DNA of 64,000 bases from Paragyromitra xinjiangensis. Lineage: Eukaryota > Ascomycota > Pezizomycetes > Pezizales > Discinaceae. The translations under genes and the position numbers were made by a program. The notes under the pieces are model-generated. The model saw only the letters and a list, made by a program, of their open reading frames with translations, had not been told where the DNA came from and did no database searches. Positions 46,717 to 58,251 of the stretch are shown one piece after another (position 1 is the first letter of the stretch; every line of letters begins with the position of its first letter). The DNA is taken from positions 62,001-126,000 of the forward strand of contig JBCAMK010000006.1 in NCBI GenBank assembly GCA_038503065.1. The letters run 5' to 3'.

Positions 46717-49700
46717 ATGGAGGGAATAAAGAAAACAAAGCGGAGACTCCGTCGGTTGTTCTCGCCTGGCCCGACCGCTGGGGGTGGGACGGCCTCGGTT
46801 TCTGCACCCTCACTCCTAGGGAACCAAAGCCCAAATCAGGCTCTTCGACCAGTGCCAGCTGAAGGATACGCTGTATCGACATCATCAAGACCATCTTCGA
46901 TATACAGCAGTATATCTCAGTTAGAGACTCTTACACAACCTACCCCCAGAGCATCAACTGAGCAACTCAAGTCGAACGCTACCACCCCACCTTCCATCAG
47001 ACCACTGCCAGTTGCTGTGATATCTACTCCTGTGGCAGACGTAACGGAAGACGCATCAAATTTTGCTGCTCCAACCCCCCTCGCACTTCCTACGCTAGGT
47101 CAAATAATACCGCCTCAAGTCTGTCACTCAGCCTTAACGTATGACTAGCAGCCTGCTGACCTAACCGAGTACAAGAGCGACGATATTGGGGGTAAACTAG
47201 CCCTATCAACCGCCAAAAATAGCCAGCCTTCGTTGTGGACACAAGCATTCGACAAACTATCTGAAAGTGACCGAAAGGTTTTTCCTTCCATCGATGCTAA
47301 TAAACAGGGCTATTCAGCGGAAGTTCTAGAGGAAGTAAGGAAGCATAGGGACATCTGCCAACAAAATCGGTGGAAGTTCACCTTTAGAGGGAAAGACATT
47401 ATCGTGCGTGACGTGGCGGACAAGATACTCACATGGGTTGAAAGGTTCAAGAATATTGGGGATATTGTCATCCAGTATGATCCGGTTCACACTGCGTTAC
47501 CGTGGGCCGGCATACGGCTTCTACTACAGGTTTTTTCCATGATATTACCTCTAGCATTGGGCGGTTTTAACGGACGATAGCTTTCTCTTAGCGATAAGGA
47601 AGCTATGGGGGTGGTTATGATTGGTGTCGAAAGGATTACGAGGTTACTGGTGCGAAGTACTGTTTACGAACAGTTATATATCGAACCGAAGTCGGCGGTC
47701 TCTGTTCATCGAGGGTTGGAGCAAGCTCTGGTGGAGCTCTACACTGCAGTCTTGGAGTTCCTTGCTTGTGCAAAGCGATATCTTGACCAAAATATCGCTA
47801 GTAAGCTATTCACATATCAAGCAGTGTGTGCTATAGCGCATAGCTCCTATTTGGCTAATTCTTTGTCGTAGCTCGAATATTGGGTACTCTTTTAGACTTA
47901 GAGGGAACCAAATCCATGTTTGATGCCATCGGGGAAAAAGAATCACTTGTTGAAATAGAATTGAGAGCCGCTGAGAGAGAAAGTAGGTGGACGGTCGGGT
48001 TTGCATTAGACGTTTGCTGACATCATTACAGCTGGGAGACAAGGCCAGGAAATGGTTAAAGGTTAGAGCTAGAGAAGCCCAAGGAAAAAAATATTGCCGA
48101 CTAATATCACCCAATAGACTTGAAATTATTGCTAGAAGAAATGGAGAAGCCTATTACCAGAATGGATTTAAACGTCTCATTGATACATAAGGAGTTCCAA
48201 GCTCATATACAAAGTTTAACCCCCTTCAGAAATCTTGCATTGAGACAAAACCCTAACCTGCTCCCCCGCCACCAGATGAAAGACGAAATAAAATACTCGA
48301 ATGGCTTTCCAAAGCCGAGTACGAGAAGCACCACCGAAAGGCCAGAGAGGGTCTCCTGAAAGATACTGGTCAATGGTTGCTTAATAAGAAACAGTTCCGT
48401 GAATGGCGGTCTTCTAGCGCTTCAGGAATCCTCTGGCTGAGCGGAATTCGTATGTTCCCCTCAAGCTATGCTTCGACTATGAAAAAGTTTCTAGTTCTAA
48501 CTATTACGTAGCTGGTGCGGGAAAAACAAGGCTTACGTATGTATCCTTACCAAGAAAAGATATATTTCCTTCACTGTGTCCGACCCTCTAGGCCCTCGTG
48601 GAGGTTTTGGCTTTGCCACTGCTCGCTAGAGGCGAAATTTTCCCCATAAGAACTTTTTAAAGTCGCTAGAGAGGAGGGCCCAGAGGGTGTCTGAGGCATG
48701 TCGAAACCTAGTGCCCATCAGAGAGCGAAACCTCCACCTGATATTTCTTTGTGAGGCTTATCGTTTTTTTTCCAAGCTAAAAATGAATAGGTGCATGGTT
48801 ATAGACTTTTTAAAGTCTTTATCTCGGGAGGGTGAGCCTGTGGTATACTTTTACTGCAACCGAAACGAATCCCAACGCCAAGACCCAGAGGTCCTCATGC
48901 GAGCCCTCGTGAAGCAATTGTCCATTAGGTTTCGTGAATTACTACCAAAGCCGGTGTTGGAAGAGTACGAAAAAAGGGAAGAGGGGGGACACGCAGGCGG
49001 GTCCTTGGAATTTCAGGAAAGCCAAAACCTAATTGTTTCCCTTCTCGATATATATCCTCAAACGACAATCGTAATCGATGCCTTGGATGAGAGTGATTCG
49101 AGCAAGCGTTGGCAACTGCTGGAGGTATTGGAGATTATGATAAATCGCTCGGATAGTCTGGTCAAGATATTTGTTTCCAGTCGAAACGATATCAATATTA
49201 AACTGAGACTAGAGAAAGCGCCAAACCTCTACATCAACGCGAGCGATAATAGCAAAGACATCAAGCGCTTTGTCGTTCGAGAGGTGACAAATTCTATTAA
49301 GAATAGGCGGTTGCTTTACGGTGTCGTTCCTGACCCACTGAAAGAGCAGATCATATCTACAATCGTAGAGGGAGCTAACGGGATGTAAGTACCACCCAAA
49401 AGACCTTGGTGACGCCTCTTGACACATCTCATCCCACAGGTTTCAATGGGCGGATCTCCAAATCAAGAATCTCTATAAGTTTAGGTTACCGGAAGAGATG
49501 CAGGAGAGATTGGGGAAATTACCAGAGACGCTGGAAGAGACATATTCTCAAATCTGGAAAGAAATCTCTTCAGGAACCCCCAACGAACAGAGCATCACCG
49601 AGAAAGCGCTGATGTGGGTCATGTGCTCGAAAAGACCGCTTCTCCGGGAAGAATGGGCCGAATTTTCTTATTGGCCTAAGCAGGTTCCTCAGAATGGTGT

Positions 49701-51172
49701 TAATATCCTTTTTGACCTTTGCCGCAACTTTGTAGCATGGGATGAACAGCTCTGCCGTGTGATATTCGCGCATTTGTCAGTTCAAGAATACCTGGAAAAT
49801 AGAAATCCTGGAAAATAGAAATTTCAGCCTTGTGGATGCGAACTCTATGGCCGCTGAGTCTTGTCTTTTGTTCCTCAGAAACCCTGCCCACTGGCTGGAG
49901 GGTGAGGAAGCAGTTTATTTGCTCCAAGATTCAATGTTTGCTCGCTACTCGGCTGTGTTCTGGGCATTCCACGTCGAACGTTGCTACGATCGCGAGAGAA
50001 GTGCGGGAGAGCACGTGCGTGGCCTGCTGGTGGATTTTTTGGGGACAGCTGCCGAACCTAGCCCATTATATCAAAGATGGCTTAAGAGAGGCTATGTGGA
50101 GGATGAGGAGCTCGAGCGCCTGGAGTCAGTGCCACTAAATCCACTCTTCGCAATGGCTTGTTTTGGTTTTGGGGAATTACTTCAGGAGCTGTGGGAATAT
50201 GATGGATTTGACGTTGAAAGTAAGAATCAGCTGGGAGAAACGCTGTTATTTGTGGCAGCCATCCAAGGAAATGAATGGGCCACAGATTTCCTGATTAGCA
50301 AGGGGGCCAATGTTAATGCAGAGCGTCTAGATGGTGCCAGCGTACTGATGGGGGCGATCAAGAATGGGCAAGGACGGGCTGTTGTTAAACTAGTTAATAG
50401 TGGCGCAAAAGCTAGTGCTAGGGGTGTTCATTACACGAATGTCTTAGAGGCAGTAGCAAGAGAAGGGTCTTCCCTATTAATGGGGGAGATTGTGGCGAAA
50501 GACATGGAAATGGAGATCACGAAGGCAGTCGTAATAGCAGCAGCGGAAAATACAAGACAGGGCTATGGGATGATGAAGGTGCTGCTAGGCAGAGACCCCG
50601 ACATCGAGATCACCGAGGCGGTTCTAGCAGCAGCTGTCGGTGTGGAGGATTCGCGCTTTGGCTATGCACTCACGGAGATGTTGCTAAGCAGAGACCCCAA
50701 CATCGAGATCACCGAAGCGGCTCTAGTAGCAGCTGTGGGGAATGTGTACTCTGGCTATAATCTCACGGAGATGTTGCTAAGCAGAGACCCCAACATCGAG
50801 ACCACCGAGGCGGTTCTAGTAGCAGCTGTGGGGAATCTGTACCATGGCAATAGACTCACGGAGATGTTGCTAGGTAGAGACCCCGACATCGAGATCACCG
50901 AGGCGGTTGTGGTAGCAGCAGCGAATTCACGTTATGGCGGTGATATCATTAAAAAGCTATCATCCAGGGGTAGCAAAATTGTAGTTACTGAGGCGTCTAT
51001 AAAAGCAAAAACGATAGATTTACCTTATGGCAAAGAAATAATAGAGGTGCTGCTAGCTAGAGGCACAAGCAGTGAAGCTCACTCCTCTCATCAGCTAAAC
51101 CCTCCGGCGGTACTGCGGAATGATTCTTTACCCTCACTCACCGAATCGCGCGGCAATGATACACCCTCCTAA
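46717..51172 (+). CDS. NLR-type protein (DUF7708-like, NACHT, ankyrin and ITEA repeats), frameshifted
   Basis: Fungal NLRs sense partners or invaders and can trigger cell death. Exons: 46717-47118, 47176-47529, 47581-47800, 47872-47982, 48032-48061, 48118-48213, 48276-48449, 48512-48536, 48791-49384, 49440 onward. A disordered N-terminus is followed by a DUF7708-like region (HTALPWAGIRLLLQ). The P-loop GIPGAGKT is near residues 461-468, Walker B VIDALDE near 565-571, then FVSSRND and GMFQWADLQI. The frame reads 794 codons and stops at 49818, just after HLSVQEYLENRN. A 16-bp tandem duplication at 49791-49822 shifts the frame. Without it the protein would be about 1,240 aa, adding ankyrin repeats and near-identical ITEA-type repeats (DUF7104-like, from memory). 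Confidence 0.82.
49791..49822. repeat. 16-bp tandem duplication breaking the NLR frame
   Basis: CCTGGAAAATAGAAAT occurs twice with no gap. Sixteen is not a multiple of three, so the second copy shifts the frame by +1 and brings TAG into frame at 49816-49818. Confidence 0.95.
50585..50930. repeat. four in-frame coding repeats, 93-99 bp
   Basis: Units containing AGAGACCCC(G/A)ACATCGAG start at about 50590, 50689, 50782 and 50875. They encode 31-33-residue repeats (LLxRDPxIEITEAVLxAAxxN). Nucleotide identity is very high between copies 2 and 3. Confidence 0.9.
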
Positions 51173-51435
51173 GAGTCATGCGGCCTAACGGTGATAATAT
51201 GTAAGATAGCTGTGAGTCTCAAATAAAAACACCATCCATGCTGTTACTAACTGGAGCTAGCATAGTGCAGGAGAGAAAAAGCGATGGCTTGAAGATTTTA
51301 TTTACATGTTAAATCGCGATACTTGAAGTCAGATTTAATGGTCTTGTTTTTGTGTGAATACCTGAGATGTGGTGGTAGATTGGCTAGAGTTTATGGTCCG
51401 CACCTTGGCGGTGGTGTTCGATCGACGAGGTGCTA

Positions 51436-51612
51436 CAGTGGCTCCCAGCCGCATGACGAATTTGGCCGGGTGATGGATTGGGGGGGGCGTGTATTGTTTC
51501 GGAAGACCTATCTTACCAAGCCAAATTTCGGGGGTTAACTATGTAAGTTGAGAAAGGGTTTTTGTCCAAATTCACTATCCGGCTAGATTCGTCATGCGGC
51601 TGGGAGTCACTT
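51436..51612. mobile_element. MITE with TA target duplication, CAGTGGCTCCC ends
   Basis: The element is 177 bp with inverted repeats of about 35 bp (CAGTGGCTCCCAGCCGCATG against AAGTGACTCCCAGCCGCATG). TA flanks both sides. The terminal motif recurs, unpaired, near 19585 and 22657. CAGT ends with TA duplication suggest a pogo/Fot1-type element. Confidence 0.75.
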
Positions 51613-52749
51613 TACTTGTGTGATTCTTTTTGGTAAAGCACTAGTGCACTTTCTCCGGCTGGATCTTTTCTAGGACATGGTATATGGATATACAGTTGTT
51701 GATCTTATGTTAAATCACGGGTACTTCCGTGTGATACCAGGTGTCGGATTAGGGGCCTCGTTTGGGTAGCTGGGTATGGGTATTGAACGGTGTAAAGAAC
51801 AAAGTGGCAAACGCGGTGCGGGGAAATATCCTCTGTATTGTGTTACGGGTGTCTCTTGGGTACAGAGGGTGCTGTGTATACCAAATGGCGGGCCAACTGA
51901 TGATCACGGGAAACTAGTAAGCTTCCAATAGTGGTGTGTTACCACGATCGAGTGAGTAGCCGTAAATATTCTACTCGAGTGATCACTCATGAAGAAGAGC
52001 CCGAGTGAGTGACTGTGAAGAAGGATACGAGTGACCAACTATGAATACCGGTGATAAATGATGCCCTATCGGATTGACCTAACACTAGTTAGTCACAAGT
52101 GATACAGTATTATATATAGAATTTTTCATAATTTGAGAGCTAGGTAGGCTTGTGAAAGCATTGTCGCTCTGTGTTAGCTATACACGACCAAAGCCGTAGT
52201 CCGTAAGCCGAGAATAGCAAAGCATCTGTTCTAGTCCGCATGTCATGCAGGAGCCTCAACCATAAATTCGCTGACTAGCAGGGGGATATAAGAAACCTCA
52301 TGCAATGAACAATGCAAAGGAAACGGAAGCTATGCAACGAGGAGGCAAAGGGTAAAAGCATGGCGATTTCCCTCCAACACGGGTTGTAACTTCTGATACA
52401 CGCAAGGCCTACCACTCAAGGAAGGGGACTTTGAAAGAATTAAGTTCGTGTAGTCAGCCGGGGATGATGGTCATTTTCACATTAGGCTAATGTCGTGATG
52501 CTAGTGGCTGTCGAGAAATCTCATAGGTAGGTTTTACATTTGTGCTCTTTTCCCGCTGATGGCTTTAGGATTTATACGCTATCGTCTCATACTAATGGTC
52601 GTAAGAATATAACACGACTTGTGATACAACTGCAATGTTGATGGTGCACGTGTCTCCTTAGAGTTTCTCCTCTGCTCGGCTTTATATACTCTCCACTAGT
52701 TCAAGGCTAGTCTACTGCTTTGTCATCCTTGTGATTACATCTGTGTTAT
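51613..52749. other. intergenic region
   Basis: No gene recognised. Short GAGTGA-type reiterations occur near 51950-52040. Confidence 0.4.
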
Positions 52750-52968
52750 CTAGCTACTCGCTCTTTGCACAAACTGATACCCAGGCCTATACCTCTCCGC
52801 TTCAGTTGCATCACTAATATGCTGTCTGACGAGCTCCAACGGTGGAATAAACCGCGTCTTCGGGTCTACTTCAACCTCGACATCACCGGAACTAAAGTAA
52901 TTCTCATACACGAACGAAACCACATCACCAGGTTCCGAAGAGCCATATGCGTCGGCCCATCGAGTACG
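52750..52968 (-). pseudogene. isolated terminal exon-like fragment, 72 codons
   Basis: After an acceptor GTGGACTAG, a minus-strand frame of exactly 73 codons (stop included) reads FVYENYFSSGDVEVEVDPKT and ends GYQFVQRASS. It has clear coding character, but no upstream exon could be found. It may be a gene relic or the end of a gene I cannot assemble. Family not recognised. Confidence 0.35.
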
Positions 52969-54456
52969 CTAGTCCACATCCCATCTGCTCGGCGGAAAGG
53001 GCGTGAAAGGGGCAGAACTGATGCAGGGTTAGCTCGAGGATCACGACAACTGTGCTTGGCGGGGATGGTGGCTTGAACCCAGCTGTCGTAACGGCGAGTC
53101 AATATTTTTGCACGTCTGGTGAGAGGCGGGTCTGGGTGTGACCGACCTAGGCGAGGGTTCAAATAGCGCAGTCGGGTTCACGTTGTGATATGCCACAAGA
53201 GGTAGGGGTTTCGAAGTCTGATTTCGCTGTGTGAGATTCGGAGTTTGGGTAGGTCAAGGGAGAAGCTTACTTTCGTAGTCTACTGTACAATCGCTCGATA
53301 AAGATATGAAATTGCTCCGATTTCATATTCTTGTAGGGCAGATATTCCTATAAGGAAGGCCCAGTACACCCGAAATAATCCCTGTCGGGACTCTAATACA
53401 TATGCTTATAAGATGACTCTCCTTATAACCCAAACCCTTATAGGGAGGGTTAACTGTACTTTCAAAGTCATAATCCTGCGATAGGTATCGAGACCGTGGA
53501 CTAACATGTTGACTTTCACATAGTCAGCCATGATAGCAGGTGCTATGTCATAGAATGGCACCGGGAGGGAAGGTATAATGATCTTGCAACGGGAGCAGTC
53601 ATATTTAAATCTAGGGGCACGGATCAGCTTTTTTTTTGTTAACTCATAGTTTTATTGTTTCTAGGGAGGGGGCACGGATCAGCACTGCTAGGATAAATAT
53701 GGGCGTACGGGAGGCGTGGGGGCTGGGATAATTTATTTTGATGAGGGGAAACCTGGACACTCGGCGTACTTTCGCTTTAATGAGTTTTATGTACGCTGGT
53801 TGATCCTCAAAATAATCGGCTTCTAATGGCCGGAAATTTGGCAGAGGTCGTTTAGAATATCGTGAAAGAGAAGCTCTACAGCAGAATCGGGTGTTCTAGT
53901 TCAAACGGGCTTGGCGGAAAGCACAGGAGGAGAAGCAGCAGTGCGAATCATAATAGAACCGCTCGATAGAGGACGAGTAGGTGTCATTAGCAAGGCTAGC
54001 CGGGCCCCGAATACCCTCGATTTATAGTTTGAGTTTAACAAATTACCTTCCAAGATCTACTCTGCGTGCCTGTGTGAGCGAAGGGGTTGGGATCTCAAGC
54101 CGCTGGCACGGCTTTCGAACCCTCCCTCCCTTCTCATAGGCTGGTATGCCTACGGGTTTTTAGGAAGGAACTTCTGTTCTAGGATTTATCTTGACGAGTA
54201 GTAGCGAATCTCATGTGTATCTCAATATGATATCCTGCTTTTTCTTAATGATTGTTGATGCTGCAGCTACCTAATGAAATATTGTTGATAACAAAGTGCA
54301 AGCAGGTTAGGGCTCGTTTATTAATTAGCGCTATACTATAAGGGGTAACGAAACCAACGTTCTACAGACGACCCCTCTGTCTCCGACCTTCGGGGCAATC
54401 AAATAAACTAACATGACTAAGATTCATAAAATACACTGGTAGCTGGTGCTTACTAG
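52969..54456. other. intergenic region
   Basis: No gene recognised. GGGGGCACGGATCAGC occurs twice near 53616-53685. Confidence 0.4.
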
Positions 54457-55530
54457 TTACAGGAGAGGCTCAAATTGGCCTTTTTCAGCATTTGGCACCT
54501 TTTCTCCACCACTAAGAACGATAATGCCATGGCTGTTTTTTTGCTCCAGACCGTCCCTCGTACCAGGAATAATTCCTGGTTCTGTAAAAATCTCGCCAGC
54601 TTTTGGATAGTGTGGGTGTAACCCTCTCTCCATCCTCTCCATCCTCATCCTCCTCCTCACCCTCACCTCCTCTTCCTCCTCCTCAGTAGTGTCCGAGTCA
54701 CTCGAATCCGTAAGCTCTACCTCTAGCGTGTCCTCCCTGTACCTAACAAGATACGCAAGGCGTCTAGTCTCCCATCGATTAGCTTCTAGAGAAGCACTAC
54801 TAATCTTCCGACTCGATAGTTGCTTGAACTTAACCCTACGGTACTGCACCTCAAAAATCTGCTCATCCGGTGAATCGAAGCTATCATTCTCATGGCGGAT
54901 AGTCTCCCGATTTCCCGAAGCCCCCAAATCCGCCATAGCGCCCACACCTGGGGTCGGAACCTCTGCTTTCGTCCCCGTAGCTACCTTCGAGGTGGAGGAA
55001 AAAACAAATTTTGCGTCTCTGAGCGTGCGGTACCCGACTACTAGATAGACCTTGGCTCTGTCACGGAATGTGCCTTTGAGCCATTCGCGGGTTGCTTTAT
55101 GACCGCTTGCGTCTTTGAACCAAGACCCAGAGTTCATGAGCTCGAGAGTTGTGACTTCTGGTACGGTGATTTCGAGCACATGCTCTGTTTCCGTCTCGCG
55201 TGAGAACGGGACAATGGTGTTTAGGTAAGAGCGGAGTCCTGATTTTTTGCTAAATTTGCGGCTGCATTCGAAGTTTTTTTGGCTGGTAGTGGTGAATTCA
55301 TCGTCGGTTGGTCTGCCGTCGAGGGGGTTGATGAAGTCTTGGCCAGGGGATGTGGTGCTGAGGACAAGGCGTCCGAGTTGGACGGATTTGAGTGATAGGG
55401 GGTTGAATTTTATGAGAGCGAATGGTGGCATGTTGGAGATATTGGTGGTGGTAGGCTGGGAGGTTCGGTGATGGTAGAAAGTGTAGTGGTCCTTTCTGCG
55501 CTGCTTGATATGTCGGGCTAAAGACGGCAA
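54457..55530 (-). CDS. uncharacterised single-exon protein, 357 aa
   Basis: The frame opens at 55530. A second ATG at 55431 (MPPFALIKFNPLS) is an attractive alternative start, because the first 33 residues look like a leader (QRRKDHYTFYHHRTSQPTTT). The N-terminal domain of about 200 residues is mixed alpha/beta with LKSVQLGRLVLSTTSPGQDF and KVYLVVGYRTLRDAKF. Near residue 280 there is an acid-to-base switch: a Ser/Asp/Glu run followed by an Arg/Met run (VRVRRRMRMERMERG). No signal peptide or membrane helix. I do not recognise the family. A membrane-acting cell-death effector is one possibility that cannot be judged by eye. Confidence 0.7.
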   Translation of the reverse strand: MPSLARHIKQRRKDHYTFYHHRTSQPTTTNISNMPPFALIKFNPLSLKSVQLGRLVLSTTSPGQDFINPLDGRPTDDEFTTTSQKNFECSRKFSKKSGLRSYLNTIVPFSRETETEHVLEITVPEVTTLELMNSGSWFKDASGHKATREWLKGTFRDRAKVYLVVGYRTLRDAKFVFSSTSKVATGTKAEVPTPGVGAMADLGASGNRETIRHENDSFDSPDEQIFEVQYRRVKFKQLSSRKISSASLEANRWETRRLAYLVRYREDTLEVELTDSSDSDTTEEEEEEVRVRRRMRMERMERGLHPHYPKAGEIFTEPGIIPGTRDGLEQKNSHGIIVLSGGEKVPNAEKGQFEPLL

Positions 55531-56639
55531 GACCTCTGGTGGTCCTAGTAGAGAGAAAGAATGCTGATTTTAATAGCTTTGAGGCTCTGCGTATTAGCAA
55601 GATTACCATGGAAATACGCTGTAGCTTTGATCGGCCCTTGGAAAATATACCAATAGCGAGTTGCGATAAGCCTCGCCCATCGCAGGGCTCACCCATCGCA
55701 GGGCTTACCACGGCACTCATCCCGATTGTCAGGCGTCTATCCAGCTAGTTGGTTTTGTATAACTTGGAAGCCGCATAAATTGCCCGGAGCGCATGCACCT
55801 AGGCTCGTTCCCACCCCTACCGCCTACGGCTGCCGCGCACCCTACGGTACGCAGCAAGCCGCGCAGTGGGGCTGGGCACTCGTATTTGAATGACGTTCCC
55901 AGAACGGCCTGGGTCCGAATGAAGGTGCATACCAGTAAAGAAATAGCGGACGGTAAAGATTTCAGCCAGTCGACTAGGAGCGAACAGCACGGTATCCGAA
56001 ATCTAGCCAACCAAGTAGTAATGAAGATTGGGGTCACTCAGATCTAGGTCAAGATTATCGAGGTCGGGGATTTTAGACCTCTACTGCGCATCTCAATTGG
56101 ATGGGAGTTATCCTATTTTGTCGTAGCAAACGTTGTGGTACCCACCAGCGGCGACACAACGGATCGCATGCGACTCGTTTACCTCATTCCATCATGGCTT
56201 GATTACATTTATTGTGCTTGCCTTCTCGTGTTTTCTTCATTTTTATGATGAGTTTTATTCGGAGCCGAATTCGGATCAGTTGGAGTATGCCTTGGTGGTT
56301 CCTGCGTATGGTGGCGATAACAGAACCATCCAATTCCCATAGAGCTGTTAGAACATGGCCAAATCCGGTGAGTTAAAAGCCAATATATATAAATCAATTC
56401 ACCAGCAAAGCTGGAAGCGGAATTTTCTACGGTGGAACAAGGCTGAAAAATCCCCCATCGGCACGCATTTGATAGTCATTAGGTATAATATCAGCGTCGA
56501 TTTTTCGACTTACCCCGATTCTAAGATACCTTTCCGAAGTAGCGGTTGGTTGTTCGGCAGATTTGGATTATCGGATATGGTGTTGCAGGCAGATGGATGA
56601 CAGAGGTGCTGAAAATTTGTACTAATTTATATTGATTTT
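55531..56639. other. intergenic region
   Basis: CCCATCGCAGGGCT is tandemly repeated near 55677-55705. An 81-codon plus frame at 56355-56600 lacks recognised motifs. Otherwise nothing is seen. Confidence 0.35.
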
Positions 56640-57269
56640 TCCTACGCTCACAATTTGTTCGCCTTCTCTAACTTCATCTCCCACAGAATTTCTTATCAGG
56701 TGTGGTGGGCATAGCGGCTAAGGGAAGACCTGAATCTAACGCGCTAAGTAACACAAGTTTCCCATGACGGGCGTATGAAAGCGCCTTGATCGTTGCGATA
56801 TACGACAAAATAGCTCGACTGAAGGTATTGTTAGCCGTGCCAGAGAAACGATCAATAGTAGTATAGAATAGTGCTATGGCTAGTGGCTGCACATAAATTC
56901 GCTAAACTCAGGTTAGATTATCTTTGAGCTGCAATTCCTTAAAGACTGGTTCTACTGCCATCCCCCGTTGCTAAAGAAGGAGCTCTTTTATCTCTTGCTC
57001 CTCACTGGATATGTTGGGCGTTTGCCCTTCGCCATCTCTTGCGTTGTCTGCCGCATACGGTCAAAACCCTCATGGTATTTTAACCCTGGAAACAAAAGCG
57101 CATTGATCTCAGACGCTGTCAAAACAACAGCATTACCTTGCAGCTGAGGACAATTCATGACAATGATCGGTCCTCCCTCCGCCATCGCCCCAAGGTTCCC
57201 TTGGCTAGGTGGGGGAACCGGAACGCACCGAACCCGGGCAAGTTCTTGGTAGAATTCAAAGTCCTTCAT
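56640..57269 (-). pseudogene. truncated CHAT (caspase-like) domain remnant
   Basis: Exon 1 (57269-57006) includes AEGGPIIVMNCPQLQGNAVV, which matches the start of CHAT domains (GPIVvvN...DAiiv). Splicing to 56901-56674 in the same phase gives SYIATIKALSYARHG and LPLAAMPTTP, matching the SYTPTLRALxYAR and vxMPxTP segments. The WWxPTG...LPLHAAG segment that normally lies between is missing, and so is the C-terminal part with the catalytic His and Cys. At about 56690 a one-base shift would continue NSVGDEVREGEQIVSVG, which fits the CHAT helix after MPTTP, so the frame is broken there too. A stop sits directly before the ATG. This is a dead fragment, not a working protease. Confidence 0.65.
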
Positions 57270-57470
57270 TTATTCAATGGCCTATGCTCGTTGACGGCGC
57301 CTTTCGTCGTAATTCGTTTCGCCATATTTAAGCGGGAAATCAATCTCAACACAAAGGCGATTGAACCTTCCGAAGGCATCCTCAAAAAGCCCCTCCACGA
57401 TCGATAACAGTTGCAGGGCCTATAATAACCACTCGACCGAGTTCAAGTAAGCCGAGACAATGAGATGCTA

Positions 57471-57714
57471 CTGGCGAATTCAAAAAATATCGAGCGAGCC
57501 GAAACCCTAACCCATGCTGGGTTCGTAGGCCATCCACGCCCCGAAAATTTTGTGGTTATTTTTGAGATATCTAAGTGTTTCTTTAACCTTTTATGTTTGA
57601 TTTGCACTATTTTGAAGTTTTTTGGACCACAATTACTGAAGTTAGATGCACCCATCGCTGCTCCAGGTGTGAGTTAGGGTTTTTGGCTCGCTCGATATGT
57701 AACGAATTCGCTAG
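57471..57714. mobile_element. MITE with TA target duplication and telomere-like motif in its ends
   Basis: The element is 244 bp, flanked by TA (57469-57470, 57715-57716). Ends are CT(G/A)GCGAATTC, followed on both sides by ATCGAGCGAGCC and an ACCCTAAC motif. The inverted repeats reach about 45 bp. No ORF. Confidence 0.82.
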
Positions 57715-58251
57715 TACTACGCCTACCTGCAAGGCTGCAGAGGCAGCGTGTGCCGTCACTTGCGTTACCTTGAACGGCACGTACCCCTCAGGGGATCGTT
57801 AAATTTTGAAAGCCGAAGGCTTATAGATAGAGAATTTTGATAACAGGGCTAAACAGGGAGCTTGATTTGTACCACAGCTAAATTTCAGAAAGTCGAAGGG
57901 CAGCTAAAAAGGCTCCTCTCAGGCAAGCATGTGGCTCTGTAAAATTGAAATTATAAACTTCGGGGGAGGCACAAAGAGATTCGTGAAAATCTTCCACCGA
58001 AAGTATTTTCATATAACTTTCATGAAGGCGAATGAGCAAGTCTTGCTAAATAGGCAAGTGGATAATTGTAAGAATAATTGAATTGATGATACCAAATTAA
58101 ACAATTAGTACAAAGAAGATAGGCCCGTCGGCCCCAATGCCCATCCTTCCGCACTATCCTTCCTACATGACTCATACTACATGTAGTGCTACCATAATAC
58201 CCTGTCGCTGTCCTGGCTGCCAAGCCTCAATAGCGGCAATGTCATATAATA
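57715..58251. other. intergenic region
   Basis: No gene recognised. The palindrome CTACATGTAG recurs at 58177-58186. Confidence 0.4.

Noticed and set aside
47119..47175. In-frame TAG early in the NLR gene
   Set aside because: A 57-nt intron with a CTAAC branch site removes it and keeps frame.
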